Source: Mucilaginibacter polytrichastri
Lineage (GTDB): Bacteria > Bacteroidota > Bacteroidia > Sphingobacteriales > Sphingobacteriaceae
Assembly (NCBI RefSeq): GCF_001911425.1
Contig: NZ_MPPL01000001.1
Location: 1,883,056 to 1,947,055 of the forward strand
Direction of reading: 5' to 3'
Length of the DNA stretch: 64,000 nt
Shown: positions 24,030-33,346 of the stretch, piece after piece
Numbering within the stretch: the first letter of the stretch is position 1
How the letters are laid out: each line of letters starts with the position of its first letter
Notes under the pieces: model-generated
The model's input: the letters and a program-made list of their open reading frames with translations, nothing else
What the model was told of the DNA's origin: nothing
Database searches by the model: none
Position numbers and translations under genes: made by a program

Positions 24030-24396
24030 TGTGTTTTATTAAAAAAATAACGGATTTGAAGGTATTGATTTTATTCAGATTCAACAACGCATACCTTTAT
24101 TAATAACCAATTGAAAGCCAGATAATAAAAGTAATATACATCCGTAACATTAACGGTAATTACACCTTTTAAGCATATTGGTATAACCGGGTTGCTCATG
24201 TAACAGGGAATTTAGCATTGCAAAGGTTAGCATATACGCAACGAAACACAGTATGGCAGCCCGGTAAATTAGAACCTGCCATAATAGATTTTGAGTTAAT
24301 TAAATAGCATATTAGAATAAATATTGAGGTTAATGTATATTTAAATAAAGAGTTTTAACGGCTCATTAAGAGCCTGATTCTACAATACAAAACACT
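24030..24396. other. Spacer between GH92 and the YdeI-like gene
   Basis: This holds the divergent promoters of the GH92 and YdeI-like genes. A small hairpin, GGCTC (24360-24364) with GAGCC (24370-24374), lies 22 nt before the YdeI-like ATG. No clear TAnnTTTG element and no open frame were found. Confidence 0.35.
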
Positions 24397-24990
24397 ATGA
24401 CAAATAGCAGTACGAATTCAAAAGTTGATTTTTATTTTAGTAAAGGCCAAAAGTGGCAGGTAGAAATAGAGAAATTGAGAGTGATTATTCTTGATTGTAT
24501 GTTGATTGAAGAATTGAAATGGGGGTGTCCATGTTATACATTTCAGGAAAGCAATATTGTTTTAATACATGTATTTAAAGAATACTGTGCGCTATTGTTT
24601 TTTAAAGGCGCTTTATTAAGTGATGCCAATGGTATTTTAGTTCAACAAACCGAGAATGTACAGGCAGCACGCCAGATTAGATTTACCAATATTGGAGGAA
24701 TAGTAGAGATGGAAGCTATCTTGAAGGCCTATGTTTACGAAGCTGTTGAAGTGGAAAAAGCTGGTTTAAAGGTGGATTTGAAAAAACACACAGAGTTCCT
24801 GATCGCCGAAGAATTACAAAAGAAATTAGATGAAAACCATGAATTGAAAAATGCTTTTGATGCACTTACACCGGGACGGCAAAGAGCATACTATCTTTAT
24901 TTTTCTGCACCAAAGCAAGCTAAAACCAGGGAAGCTAGAGTTGAAAAATGTATTGCGCAAATTCTCAACGGAAAGGGTTTAAATGATTAG
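24397..24990 (+). CDS. YdeI/OmdA-like protein (DUF1801 plus bacteriocin-protection domain)
   Basis: A 197-residue cytoplasmic protein. The N-terminal part (about 10-115) fits DUF1801 (WGCPCYTF, IVLIHVFKEYCALLFFKGALL). The C-terminal part (about 140-195) has the OmdA-type motif AFDALTPGRQRAYYLYFSAPKQAKTR and ends EKCIAQILNGKGLND. This two-domain layout is that of YdeI proteins, linked to envelope-stress or peptide resistance in enterobacteria; the molecular action is unknown. It stands alone on the plus strand inside a minus-strand glycan locus. Confidence 0.85.
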   Translation: MTNSSTNSKVDFYFSKGQKWQVEIEKLRVIILDCMLIEELKWGCPCYTFQESNIVLIHVFKEYCALLFFKGALLSDANGILVQQTENVQAARQIRFTNIGGIVEMEAILKAYVYEAVEVEKAGLKVDLKKHTEFLIAEELQKKLDENHELKNAFDALTPGRQRAYYLYFSAPKQAKTREARVEKCIAQILNGKGLND

Positions 24991-25016
24991 CCAATTTACT
25001 TGTTTCCTACAGTATT

Positions 25017-27089
25017 TTACTCTTTAGCATTGATATCCGATACCCACTGGTTGGTTGTGCCAAACTGTTTATCAGGCTGTGCAGATACGGTAATAATTAA
25101 CGAACCACCCTGCAAAATTTCCTGATGAGTAAGCCAGTTTCTGTTCAGCTTTTTACCATTTAATATTACAGATTTAATGTATTTATTATGTTCGTCATAG
25201 TTTAGCACATCAATATTAAAGCTCTTACCATTAGGCCATTTAAACTGCACATGGTTAAATAGTGGTGCGTTAAGGTAGTAAACAGGCCAGCCCACACAAG
25301 CCGGTGAAAAACCACAGGCCGCAAATACAAACCAGGCGGACATAGCCCCGGCATCGTCATCCATGGTGCGTACGTAAGTATCGGGTTTGTTCTGGTAAAT
25401 TACGTCTACAAACGGATCAATGCCCCGACTATTATCATTAAAATAGTACTGAACCACGGTATCCACAGCATATTTGTGCATTAGTGCCTGCGATTTATAA
25501 GGTTGTAATGATGCATTATACATCAACGGCACCTGTATATCTGGCTCATTGGCATGGTTGTAATAATCATTATCAAAAAACTGGTCGAGCTGATTGATGT
25601 AAGCTTGCGGCCCGCCGGTTAATACTGTCAGCCCCTTAATATCGAAAGGTACAAACCAGCGGTATTGCCAAACGGTGCCCTGGTACAATCCGCGTGCGGG
25701 TATGCGGTCTACATCGGGCTTGGTAATATCTTTAAAATCCTTATTCCAGTATTCTTTATAGCCCAGTGCTTTTTGTTTGTATTGATTGCTTAACTCAGTT
25801 TTACCCATTAGCCCCAGTATTTGCGAGAGAGCCCAGGTATCATAACTGGATTCCAGCGCTTTATCGGGGTGCGAGAAATCGAGACGGTTAACATCTGCTG
25901 TTAATGAATCGCTTATCTTATTAAAATCAACTTTGTAGCCTTTTCGGTAAGCATCGAGCAAAATCACAATTGCGTGTTCGGTACGCACCGTGTTTGAGGG
26001 TTCGTGCTGGGTGGCATAATCCTTTTTGCCAAACTCATATAAGTTAGCTACGGAGGTGGTAATAGATTGATATTTATCCGGATAGAGTATGGATAATAAA
26101 GGCAATTGAGTACGGTAATTATCCCATATAGCCCAGCCATTGTAAATGCTGTCTGTGGTGTGTTGTAAGCTGCCATCGGTTGCACGGTAACTGCCATCAG
26201 GTTCAGAAACTAAGTAAGGCGATTGTACCGTACGATACAGTAAAGAGTAAAAGAGTTGCTCCCTGGCTGGGTTACCTGTTACTTTTATACGGCTTAACAC
26301 CTCGTTCCATCCCTGGCGGCTTTGAGCTTTTAATTGCTCAAAATTTCCGGTAGTAAGCGCAGCTTCAGCGTGGTTAACATCAACTGATGAAAAGGCAATA
26401 TTTAACTTTACCTGCTGAGCCTGGTTATTAATACCGGCTACCAGTTTATGTTCTTCTCCATTCGTGAATTTTACCTGCTGATTAAACCTAATGGCATAAT
26501 ATACCCGGTAAGTACCTACGTTACAGGTAGTGCGCGAATCTACCCAACCTGTTAAGCCATTGGCTTGCAATTTATGTTCTTCTGCTACAAACTTATTGGC
26601 CAGAGTGTGGCTTAAATCTATCATAAAGCCCTTTTGACCTTGCGGGAAGCTATAATTTTCTACGCCCTGATTTTTATATACAGCTATTTTGGCAGCAATA
26701 TGATTACTAAACGAAACCTGGTAATAACCGGCTCCGGCGTTTTCTTTGGCTTTGGTTAAAGCAACTTTAGCCGTATCGCCTAAAAACGGGGTAATTAATA
26801 TATTGCCGCCACTGCCCTGGCAGCCAACACCTTCTACACGGTTATGGGTAAAACCCAGGAAGGTTTTGGCTTTATGCTCATAACCCATATGGAGGTTAGG
26901 ATAAGTTTGAGGGCCAATACTCATCATGCTGAACGGATAAGATGCAGCAGGCGACATCTGGCCATGATCGCCGGATGAGCCTAAGAACACATTAACCAGA
27001 TCTGCCGGTTGCTGTGCGGCGGCTTTTTTAGGCTGAGAATGTGCAGACAGGCAGGCAAATGCAATTGAAACAAAGAACAAAAATTTCAT
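25017..27089 (-). CDS. GH92 family alpha-mannosidase-like enzyme of the PUL, secreted
   Basis: A 690-residue protein with signal peptide MKFLFFVSIAFACLSAHSQ. GH92 landmarks: VNVFLGSSGDHGQMSPAASYPFSMMSIGP at the start, FLGFTHNRVEGVG, ANEPDIQVPLMYN and DDDAGAMSAWFVFAACGFSP. It differs from the upstream GH92 at several subsites and belongs to a different branch, so its linkage or substrate probably differs. It lies 29 nt downstream of the glycerophosphodiesterase gene, at the end of the SusCD-led set. Confidence 0.9.
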   Translation of the reverse strand: MKFLFFVSIAFACLSAHSQPKKAAAQQPADLVNVFLGSSGDHGQMSPAASYPFSMMSIGPQTYPNLHMGYEHKAKTFLGFTHNRVEGVGCQGSGGNILITPFLGDTAKVALTKAKENAGAGYYQVSFSNHIAAKIAVYKNQGVENYSFPQGQKGFMIDLSHTLANKFVAEEHKLQANGLTGWVDSRTTCNVGTYRVYYAIRFNQQVKFTNGEEHKLVAGINNQAQQVKLNIAFSSVDVNHAEAALTTGNFEQLKAQSRQGWNEVLSRIKVTGNPAREQLFYSLLYRTVQSPYLVSEPDGSYRATDGSLQHTTDSIYNGWAIWDNYRTQLPLLSILYPDKYQSITTSVANLYEFGKKDYATQHEPSNTVRTEHAIVILLDAYRKGYKVDFNKISDSLTADVNRLDFSHPDKALESSYDTWALSQILGLMGKTELSNQYKQKALGYKEYWNKDFKDITKPDVDRIPARGLYQGTVWQYRWFVPFDIKGLTVLTGGPQAYINQLDQFFDNDYYNHANEPDIQVPLMYNASLQPYKSQALMHKYAVDTVVQYYFNDNSRGIDPFVDVIYQNKPDTYVRTMDDDAGAMSAWFVFAACGFSPACVGWPVYYLNAPLFNHVQFKWPNGKSFNIDVLNYDEHNKYIKSVILNGKKLNRNWLTHQEILQGGSLIITVSAQPDKQFGTTNQWVSDINAKE

Positions 27090-27118
27090 GTAAGAAAAAT
27101 AACAGGGAAAATAGGATG

Positions 27119-27982
27119 TTAATTGTGCAGTTGTTTTTTTCTTAGATATTCTAATAAAAGCTTTGGCCTGTCTGTTTGAATAATGTTAGCGCCGTGGTTG
27201 ATGATCCAATCCCAGCTGTCTTTTTTGTTGTCATCTTCAACAGCAGTATCATCATCATGGCCTCCGTTAAGAGATGCCCATAATGAGTTGATCCAAACTT
27301 TTGAACCTGTTTGGGTAATAAATTTATTATCAGCTAAAATAGCCGAAGTGTCTTTTGTGAAAATCAACTCAAAAGCGTAAGGCTTCATGTTTTTCAGGTA
27401 GTCAGTAATTACCTTTCTGGCGTCTGGTTTATCCAGGTTCACTACTGGCATGTAGATGATCTTACCGATAAGTTGCGGATACCTGTGCTGTACAGAATCA
27501 TAAGGCATTTCAGATTTAAAAATGGCCTGCTGTAAGGTGCCTGTTTCTTTTAAAATGGCGTAGGCCTCATTGTAAACGTCGTAACTTTTATCCAGGTTAA
27601 CCTTTACGTTACTGCCTTTGAGGGCCTGCATTACTTCCTTTAATGTCGGGATTGGGTTATTAGTTACCCGGCCCAGTCCATTTTTTAAGCGGAAGTTTTT
27701 GATTTCCTCTAATGTGTAATCTGCGGGTACGCCCTTACCATTTGTGGTACGGTTAATGGTTCCATCGTGCATAATTACAATGGCACCATCTTTTGTTTTT
27801 TTCAAATCGAGCTCTACAATATCAACGCCCATTGCAGCGGCATATTCAAATGCCCGCAGGGAGTTTTCGGGGGCATTACGCCAATCGCCGCGATGCGCGG
27901 TTACCAATATTTTGTTTTGAGCGGTAGCAGAACCAAATTGTATTACAGTTGCAGCAAGTAGCAGGTAGTATCTGATTTTCAT
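27119..27982 (-). CDS. Glycerophosphodiester phosphodiesterase, secreted
   Basis: A GDPD-family TIM barrel of about 287 residues after a signal peptide (MKIRYYLLLAATVIQFGSATAQ). The catalytic motif is LVTAHRGDWRNAPENSLRAF (HR…PEN), followed by VDIVELDLKKTKDGAIVIMHDGTINRTTNGKG, which holds the metal ligands (ExD) and the second catalytic His. It would hydrolyse a glycerophospho- or related phosphodiester in the periplasm. The ATG at 27982 is used because the signal peptide follows it; an in-frame ATG at 28003 adds seven residues. Placement between SusCD and GH92 points to a phosphodiester-decorated mannose glycan. Confidence 0.9.
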   Translation of the reverse strand: MKIRYYLLLAATVIQFGSATAQNKILVTAHRGDWRNAPENSLRAFEYAAAMGVDIVELDLKKTKDGAIVIMHDGTINRTTNGKGVPADYTLEEIKNFRLKNGLGRVTNNPIPTLKEVMQALKGSNVKVNLDKSYDVYNEAYAILKETGTLQQAIFKSEMPYDSVQHRYPQLIGKIIYMPVVNLDKPDARKVITDYLKNMKPYAFELIFTKDTSAILADNKFITQTGSKVWINSLWASLNGGHDDDTAVEDDNKKDSWDWIINHGANIIQTDRPKLLLEYLRKKQLHN

Positions 27983-28016
27983 TGAAATTATTTTGAATGG
28001 CAAATATTGTAAAATA

Positions 28017-28049
28017 AGTAAAGGGAGGCCATTGGTACCTCCCTTTACT
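28017..28049 (-). terminator. Stem-loop between SusD and the GDPD gene
   Basis: AGTAAAGGGAGG (28017-28028) pairs perfectly with CCTCCCTTTACT (28038-28049), 12 bp with a 9-nt loop. On the transcript it follows the SusD stop by 13 nt and is trailed by a T-rich run. It may partly terminate and lower expression of the downstream enzymes. Confidence 0.65.
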
Positions 28050-28062
28050 GACTAATTAGTTA

Positions 28063-29598
28063 TTAATAACCCGGGTTTTGATACATCTTAACCGGGTCGA
28101 GTTTATACTCGTCGAATGGAATAGGGTAGTAGCGGTCTTTTGTTGTAAAGTTAGATACCAATGCCAAACCGAAATCTGCCTGTGGTTTGCTTTTAAAGTA
28201 GGCCACCAATTCATCAGTAGTGAAAGTCCTCAACAAATCAAACCAGCGGTGATGCTCAAATGCCAGTTCAACACGGCGCTCGTGTAAAATAGCTAGTTTA
28301 AGCGTTGGATATTTGGCAGTGTAGGCGCTGTTGGTAATTGATACCGCATAAGTTGGCATACCGGCTCTTGCGCGTACCATATCAAGGTATTGTATCGCAG
28401 TAGCATTGTCACCTATATACATGTTTACTTCTGCCAGCATCAATATTACGTTGGCATATCTCATTAATATCCAGTCGTTACCTCCGTAACCTAAGTTAGT
28501 TGCTGCAGAGCTGGCATCCCTATATTTGGTGATGAACCAATCTTTTACAATCGGGTCGTTCGCATATTTAACAGAGAAGGTCATCCGTGGATCATTAGCT
28601 TCATAATCATTGATCAAATCGTGCGTAACGTTACCGCCAACGCCCGATGATGCTTTTAGTGAATTAATGGTTTCGCCCTTTGCCTGGTTATTAGCTGCAA
28701 TTGCCGAACTGTAGTTAATATCACCCTGTTTATTCACTATCTGAAACATCAGTTCGGGGCAGGTTGACTTTTTATTCACATCAAATACATCAGTATAAGG
28801 GATGCTGCTTAATGCGCCGAATGTGCGCATGTTGTAAGCATTCATTAAGTAAGTCTTGGCGTTCGTCAGGTTAACAGTTCGGTTAGCCTGGTCTTGCGTA
28901 GTTGCCATGGTAAGATAAACCTGACCCAGAAATGCATTTGCCGCCGCCTTTGATGCCCGGCCAATGTTACCACCGCTTTGCAGATTAGGTAATGGGCTGT
29001 TATTAATTACGTCGGTTAAATCGGCAACAATCTGGGCGTATACAGTTGCCTGTTTTTCGCGGAAGGTATTTGCCGTAATCTCGGTAGATCCCAATTGTTT
29101 GGTTACCAAGGGCACATCGCCCCACAAACGTACTAAGTCAAAGTACATCAGCGCGCGTAAAAACTTAGCTTCGGCAGTGTATTGGGCCTTTACGCTTGCA
29201 TCAGGAAATGCAACCTTATCAATGTTAGATAAAACTGTATTGGCCCTGGCGATGGTACCATATAGCGATACCCAATGCGCTTTTAAATAAGTATTACTTG
29301 CTATCAGCGAAAAGTTGTTGAACTGGAAAGGTTCGCCGGCATTACTCTGGTTATCATTTGTACCTGTATCGTCAGATCGCTGGTCGGTCCAAAGGTCGCT
29401 GGTTTCGCCAATATTATTGCCGCTGCGCAACGATTGATAGATCCCGTTAACAGCCAATAAAACATCATTGGGCGATTGGTAACTGGCAGCTACACCAACG
29501 GCGTTAGGGTCGCTTTGCTCTAAAAAACTCTTTTTGCATGCTGAACTTACTACTACAAATGCAGCAAGGCATATAATAGCTGATAATTTCTTTTTCAT
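28063..29598 (-). CDS. SusD/RagB-family nutrient-binding lipoprotein
   Basis: A 511-residue surface lipoprotein with lipobox Cys21 (VVVSSACKKSFLEQSDP). The N-terminal SusD pattern includes the helical segment FLRALMYFDLVRLWGDVPLVTK, and the C-terminal RagB region has ANVILMLAEVNMYIG and HERRVELAFEHHRWFDLLR. SusD forms the lid of the SusC transporter and captures glycans. It lies 22 nt downstream of the SusC gene. Confidence 0.95.
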   Translation of the reverse strand: MKKKLSAIICLAAFVVVSSACKKSFLEQSDPNAVGVAASYQSPNDVLLAVNGIYQSLRSGNNIGETSDLWTDQRSDDTGTNDNQSNAGEPFQFNNFSLIASNTYLKAHWVSLYGTIARANTVLSNIDKVAFPDASVKAQYTAEAKFLRALMYFDLVRLWGDVPLVTKQLGSTEITANTFREKQATVYAQIVADLTDVINNSPLPNLQSGGNIGRASKAAANAFLGQVYLTMATTQDQANRTVNLTNAKTYLMNAYNMRTFGALSSIPYTDVFDVNKKSTCPELMFQIVNKQGDINYSSAIAANNQAKGETINSLKASSGVGGNVTHDLINDYEANDPRMTFSVKYANDPIVKDWFITKYRDASSAATNLGYGGNDWILMRYANVILMLAEVNMYIGDNATAIQYLDMVRARAGMPTYAVSITNSAYTAKYPTLKLAILHERRVELAFEHHRWFDLLRTFTTDELVAYFKSKPQADFGLALVSNFTTKDRYYPIPFDEYKLDPVKMYQNPGY

Positions 29599-29620
29599 CT
29601 CTATTCTCGTTAAAAAAATA

Positions 29621-32600
29621 TTAAAAAGTAAGGTTAATGCCCAGGTTGTATGATCTCACAAGCGGGTAAACACCATAATCTATACCCGGTGCAAGGTTTG
29701 CCGGCTGTGTACTGTTAGAGCCGCCGCTCGAATAATTATAATCAACTTCGGGATTGTAACCTTTGTATTTGGTAATGGTGAAAGGGTTTACAACACTGGC
29801 AAATATGCGCGCATTGCTGATACCCAGTTTTGTTTTCATGGTGTTTGGTATACTGTAGCCTAACGTGATATTTGTACAGCGTAAAAATGATCCGTCTTGT
29901 AAATAGAAGGTTGATAAACGTGTGCTGTTACTTTGCGTACCACCGCGTGATGCACGGTAAACAGTACCATTCCCCGGCTGTGCTGCATTACGGTAACGGT
30001 CGGCCACATCGGCATACTGGTTGCCTGAGCCCTCCATGTTGTACAGGTAGTAATCTTGTCCGTCAAGTATTTTATTGCCTTGCGAACCGGTAAAACCTGC
30101 ACCTAAATCAAAGTGTTTGTAAGTTGTATTTAATGCAAAACCATACGTAAAGTTGGCATAGGGCGAACCAATAACTGTTTTATCAGCATCGGTTACTTTA
30201 CCATCGCCATTGGTATCTACAAAGTACAGATCGCCCGGTTTAACGGGATTGGTCGACGATGCAGAAGGGGCAACTTTGCTGATATTCTCCGGTGTAACCA
30301 TACCGGCTACCTTAAAGCCGTAGAACATACCAACAGGTTGGCCCTGTTCTGTAATATTGGTAAGGTAAGAGCGCTCGGCACCGTTGATAATAATGGTGTT
30401 ATTACTTGGCAACTTAACCACCTTATTACGGTTTAAGGAGATGTTACCGCTGGCGTTAAAGGTGAAATCTTTTTGATTTATAATACGGCCATCCAGTTGT
30501 AAATCAAAACCGCTGTTCCTGATCTTAGAATCTTTAAGATTTGTAAGAATAGTTGTGGTGCCCGATATAGCAGAAATTGGCTGATTATATAACAAATTGT
30601 AAGAGTAACTTAAATAGTAATTGGCAATGATAGATAAGCGGCCTTTTAATAAGCTGATATCTGTACCAAAATTATATTGTGATGTTGACTCCCAGCTTAG
30701 TTTAGCATCCTTTATACCACCCGGATAAGTGGCATTTGAAATGGCACTGCTGCTGCCAAATACTACACCGGTAGGGCTGGCTAATGTTTGCTGTGTGTTG
30801 TAATTACCAATATTAAAGTTACCGCTCAATCCCCAGCTGGCGCGTATTTTAACGGTAGATTGATCGCCCAGAAAGTTGTGATAAAATGGCTCCTGAGATA
30901 GTGCCCATCCGGCGGCTACTGATGGGAAATAACCATACTTGTTAAGCGGACCAAAACGCGAAGAACCATCAGCACGGAAAGAGCCTGTTAAAAAGTATTT
31001 GCTATCGTAGTTATAATTAACACGGCCTAAATAAGATAGCAGGGTGTAAACAGACTTGGCCGTTGGCGCAAGCCCCAGGCCGGTTTGTGGATTACTTGTT
31101 GTAACCAGGGTGAAATTGCTTGGATCGGCTCCCTTACCAGTAATTTCCGGGATGGCATCGTTTTGAAATCCACGGGCATAAACGCTCAGGATATCGCTGC
31201 TGTTTTTTTGTGCCGAATAACCTGCCAAGGCATCAAAATGATGTTTACCAAATTGCTTATTATAATTTAAGGTGAATTCGCCCAGCTGGTCTAGCTGCGA
31301 TGTTGTTTGTGCCGCCGCTGTTGCTGCCGCAATAGACTGCGTAGACCCTGGTGCAAACGCACCACTGCTTAATGTTGTAGGTAGATAGTAATTATACTTT
31401 TCGTTATAGGTTTGGGTGCCTAAATTAACCTTAGCGCTAAAGCCGGGTAGTATGGTATAAGTTGCATTGGCATTGTAAGTACCGCGGTAACCTTTACGGG
31501 TAATTTTGGTACGCTCTGCCAGTGCTACCGGGTTTTCGATAGATTGGTAACCGTAAGCACTAGATTGTGACGCTTCGGCATTAGTTGCCAAAGTACCATC
31601 GGCGTTATAAGCCGGCAGGTAAGGCATATAGATCAACGCCCCTAAAATAGGGCTGTGGTCAAAACGGCCTTCCTGTACCTCTTTATTGTAATTTTGTGTG
31701 TAAGATATGTTAGCGCCAACATGTAGTTTTTTACTCACGTCGCCATCAACATTAGTACGGAAGTTATAACGTTCCTGGCCTGTGGTATGGATAATACCAT
31801 CCTGGTTTTGGTATGCACCGCTTACAAAATAACGGATACCGTTTGATGCGCCCGAGAATGAAAGGTTATGCTTTTGGTAAAAGGCATTGTGGTACAATTC
31901 GTCCTGCCAGTCTGTATTTACTGTTTGATGAATTAACGATTGGGTTGTGTAGTTGTACAAACCGTCTGGTATACTCACACTGCCTGCATTACCAACATTG
32001 GCAATACGGGTGGCATTGGGGTCGGAGTACATGGCATCATTCCAGGTGTGGCCGGTGTTAACCCACAAATCGTGATAGGTATTATTACGGCCGTCAATTA
32101 CCAATTGGGCAGCCTGATCTGAATTAAGCAGCTTTACTTTTTTGGCGAGCTGGTTAATGCCGGTTTGCACATCATATTCAAATTTTCCTTTACCTTCTTT
32201 CCCTTTTTTGGTAGTGATAATAACCACTCCACCCGACGCCCTTGAACCATAAATAGCAGCCGAAGCGGCATCTTTTAAAATGTCGATGGTTTCAATATCA
32301 TTAGGGTTGATAAAAACATCGTTACCTGCTGGATAGCCATCAATTACATAGAGCGGATCTGAACTTGCATTGAAAGAGCCAATACCCCGCACCCGGATCT
32401 TGGTACTTTGGTACGGTGCACCATCAGTTTGTGATATTTGCACACCGGCCACCTTACCAACAAGGGCCTGGCCAAGTGTTGGTGCCGATAAGTTAAGTTC
32501 GCTTGCTTTAACGCTGGATATTGCACCGGTAATATCGCTTTTACGAACAGACTGATAACCTATAGCTACCACCTCGTTAAGCATATTGGCCTGCGTTTTC

Positions 32601-33232
32601 ATTCTTAGATCAATTACATTTGATGTACCTACAGACACTTCTGTAGACAAGTAGCCAATAAATGAGAAAACCAATGTAGATCCAGTTTCAGCAGTTAAGG
32701 CATACTTACCATCAATATTGGTAGTGGTACCCTGCGCCGAACCTTTAAGCCTTACGGTTACGCCGGGCAATGGCTGGTTGTTTTCGTCTGTAACGGTACC
32801 AACCACTTTAATTTGCGTTTGGCCTGCTTTTAATGTAGGCGTTGTGGTAGCAGGGATTTTATCAACCTTAATTACAATGTGGCGATTATCAACCTGGCTG
32901 ATGGTGCCTTTGTAATCCTTTAATAATTTTTTAAGAACCTGGCTCACACTTTCATTGCTAACATGTAGCGATACCTTTTTGTTAACATCAAGCACGTTAT
33001 CGTAAGCAATAACAAAATCTGTTTTTTGTTCGATGAGCTTAATTACTTCACGTGTGTTAAGGTTGTCGGCATTAAACGTAAGGTAAACGTTCTGGATAGT
33101 TTGGCCGCTGGCCGCCGAAGCCGATATAAAAACGTGCAATAGTATTGCTACAATAACCAATGGGCGCATAATATAGGGTACTAAGTATTTTTTTAAGCAA
33201 GTAGAAATTCTGATGCGATAAAAATTTTGCAT
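29621..33232 (-). CDS. SusC/RagA-family TonB-dependent transporter with STN signalling domain
   Basis: A 1203-residue outer-membrane transporter. After an N-terminal signal (MRPLVIVAILLHVFISASA) comes an STN/secretin-type domain (about 52-120; NTREVIKLIEQKTDFVIAYD), a carboxypeptidase-like beta-sandwich (VVGTVTDENNQPLPGVTVRLKG), the plug with SDPLYVIDGYPAG and DAASAAIYGSRASGGVVIITTKKG, and a long barrel ending NLGINLTF. The STN domain signals to a FecR anti-sigma factor, and a FecR/sigma pair lies just upstream. It likely imports the oligosaccharide attacked by the GH92 and GDPD enzymes. Confidence 0.95.
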   Translation of the reverse strand: MQNFYRIRISTCLKKYLVPYIMRPLVIVAILLHVFISASAASGQTIQNVYLTFNADNLNTREVIKLIEQKTDFVIAYDNVLDVNKKVSLHVSNESVSQVLKKLLKDYKGTISQVDNRHIVIKVDKIPATTTPTLKAGQTQIKVVGTVTDENNQPLPGVTVRLKGSAQGTTTNIDGKYALTAETGSTLVFSFIGYLSTEVSVGTSNVIDLRMKTQANMLNEVVAIGYQSVRKSDITGAISSVKASELNLSAPTLGQALVGKVAGVQISQTDGAPYQSTKIRVRGIGSFNASSDPLYVIDGYPAGNDVFINPNDIETIDILKDAASAAIYGSRASGGVVIITTKKGKEGKGKFEYDVQTGINQLAKKVKLLNSDQAAQLVIDGRNNTYHDLWVNTGHTWNDAMYSDPNATRIANVGNAGSVSIPDGLYNYTTQSLIHQTVNTDWQDELYHNAFYQKHNLSFSGASNGIRYFVSGAYQNQDGIIHTTGQERYNFRTNVDGDVSKKLHVGANISYTQNYNKEVQEGRFDHSPILGALIYMPYLPAYNADGTLATNAEASQSSAYGYQSIENPVALAERTKITRKGYRGTYNANATYTILPGFSAKVNLGTQTYNEKYNYYLPTTLSSGAFAPGSTQSIAAATAAAQTTSQLDQLGEFTLNYNKQFGKHHFDALAGYSAQKNSSDILSVYARGFQNDAIPEITGKGADPSNFTLVTTSNPQTGLGLAPTAKSVYTLLSYLGRVNYNYDSKYFLTGSFRADGSSRFGPLNKYGYFPSVAAGWALSQEPFYHNFLGDQSTVKIRASWGLSGNFNIGNYNTQQTLASPTGVVFGSSSAISNATYPGGIKDAKLSWESTSQYNFGTDISLLKGRLSIIANYYLSYSYNLLYNQPISAISGTTTILTNLKDSKIRNSGFDLQLDGRIINQKDFTFNASGNISLNRNKVVKLPSNNTIIINGAERSYLTNITEQGQPVGMFYGFKVAGMVTPENISKVAPSASSTNPVKPGDLYFVDTNGDGKVTDADKTVIGSPYANFTYGFALNTTYKHFDLGAGFTGSQGNKILDGQDYYLYNMEGSGNQYADVADRYRNAAQPGNGTVYRASRGGTQSNSTRLSTFYLQDGSFLRCTNITLGYSIPNTMKTKLGISNARIFASVVNPFTITKYKGYNPEVDYNYSSGGSNSTQPANLAPGIDYGVYPLVRSYNLGINLTF

Positions 33233-33298
33233 TTTTGATTAATTTAATGATTGTAGGATCGTATAAATTACAGGCACTACTATAGCGCCTGGTTACAA

Positions 33299-33326
33299 TA
33301 CAGGGAGTGGTGGTACACTCCCTGTA
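33299..33326 (-). terminator. Stem-loop between FecR and SusC genes
   Basis: TACAGGGAGTG (33299-33309) pairs perfectly with CACTCCCTGTA (33316-33326), an 11-bp stem with a 6-nt loop. It separates the regulatory pair from the SusC gene, so SusCD probably has its own sigma-dependent promoter. Confidence 0.6.
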
Positions 33327-33346
33327 CTTGTTTTAGAGAGGCTATT

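Noticed and set aside
24058..24097. Inverted repeat AAGGTAT/ATACCTT upstream of GH92
   Set aside because: The arms are about 25 nt apart with no partner elsewhere; likely chance in AT-rich DNA.
31813..32061. Plus-strand frames inside SusC (also 28964-29290 inside SusD)
   Set aside because: Shadow frames of long, well-supported minus-strand genes.
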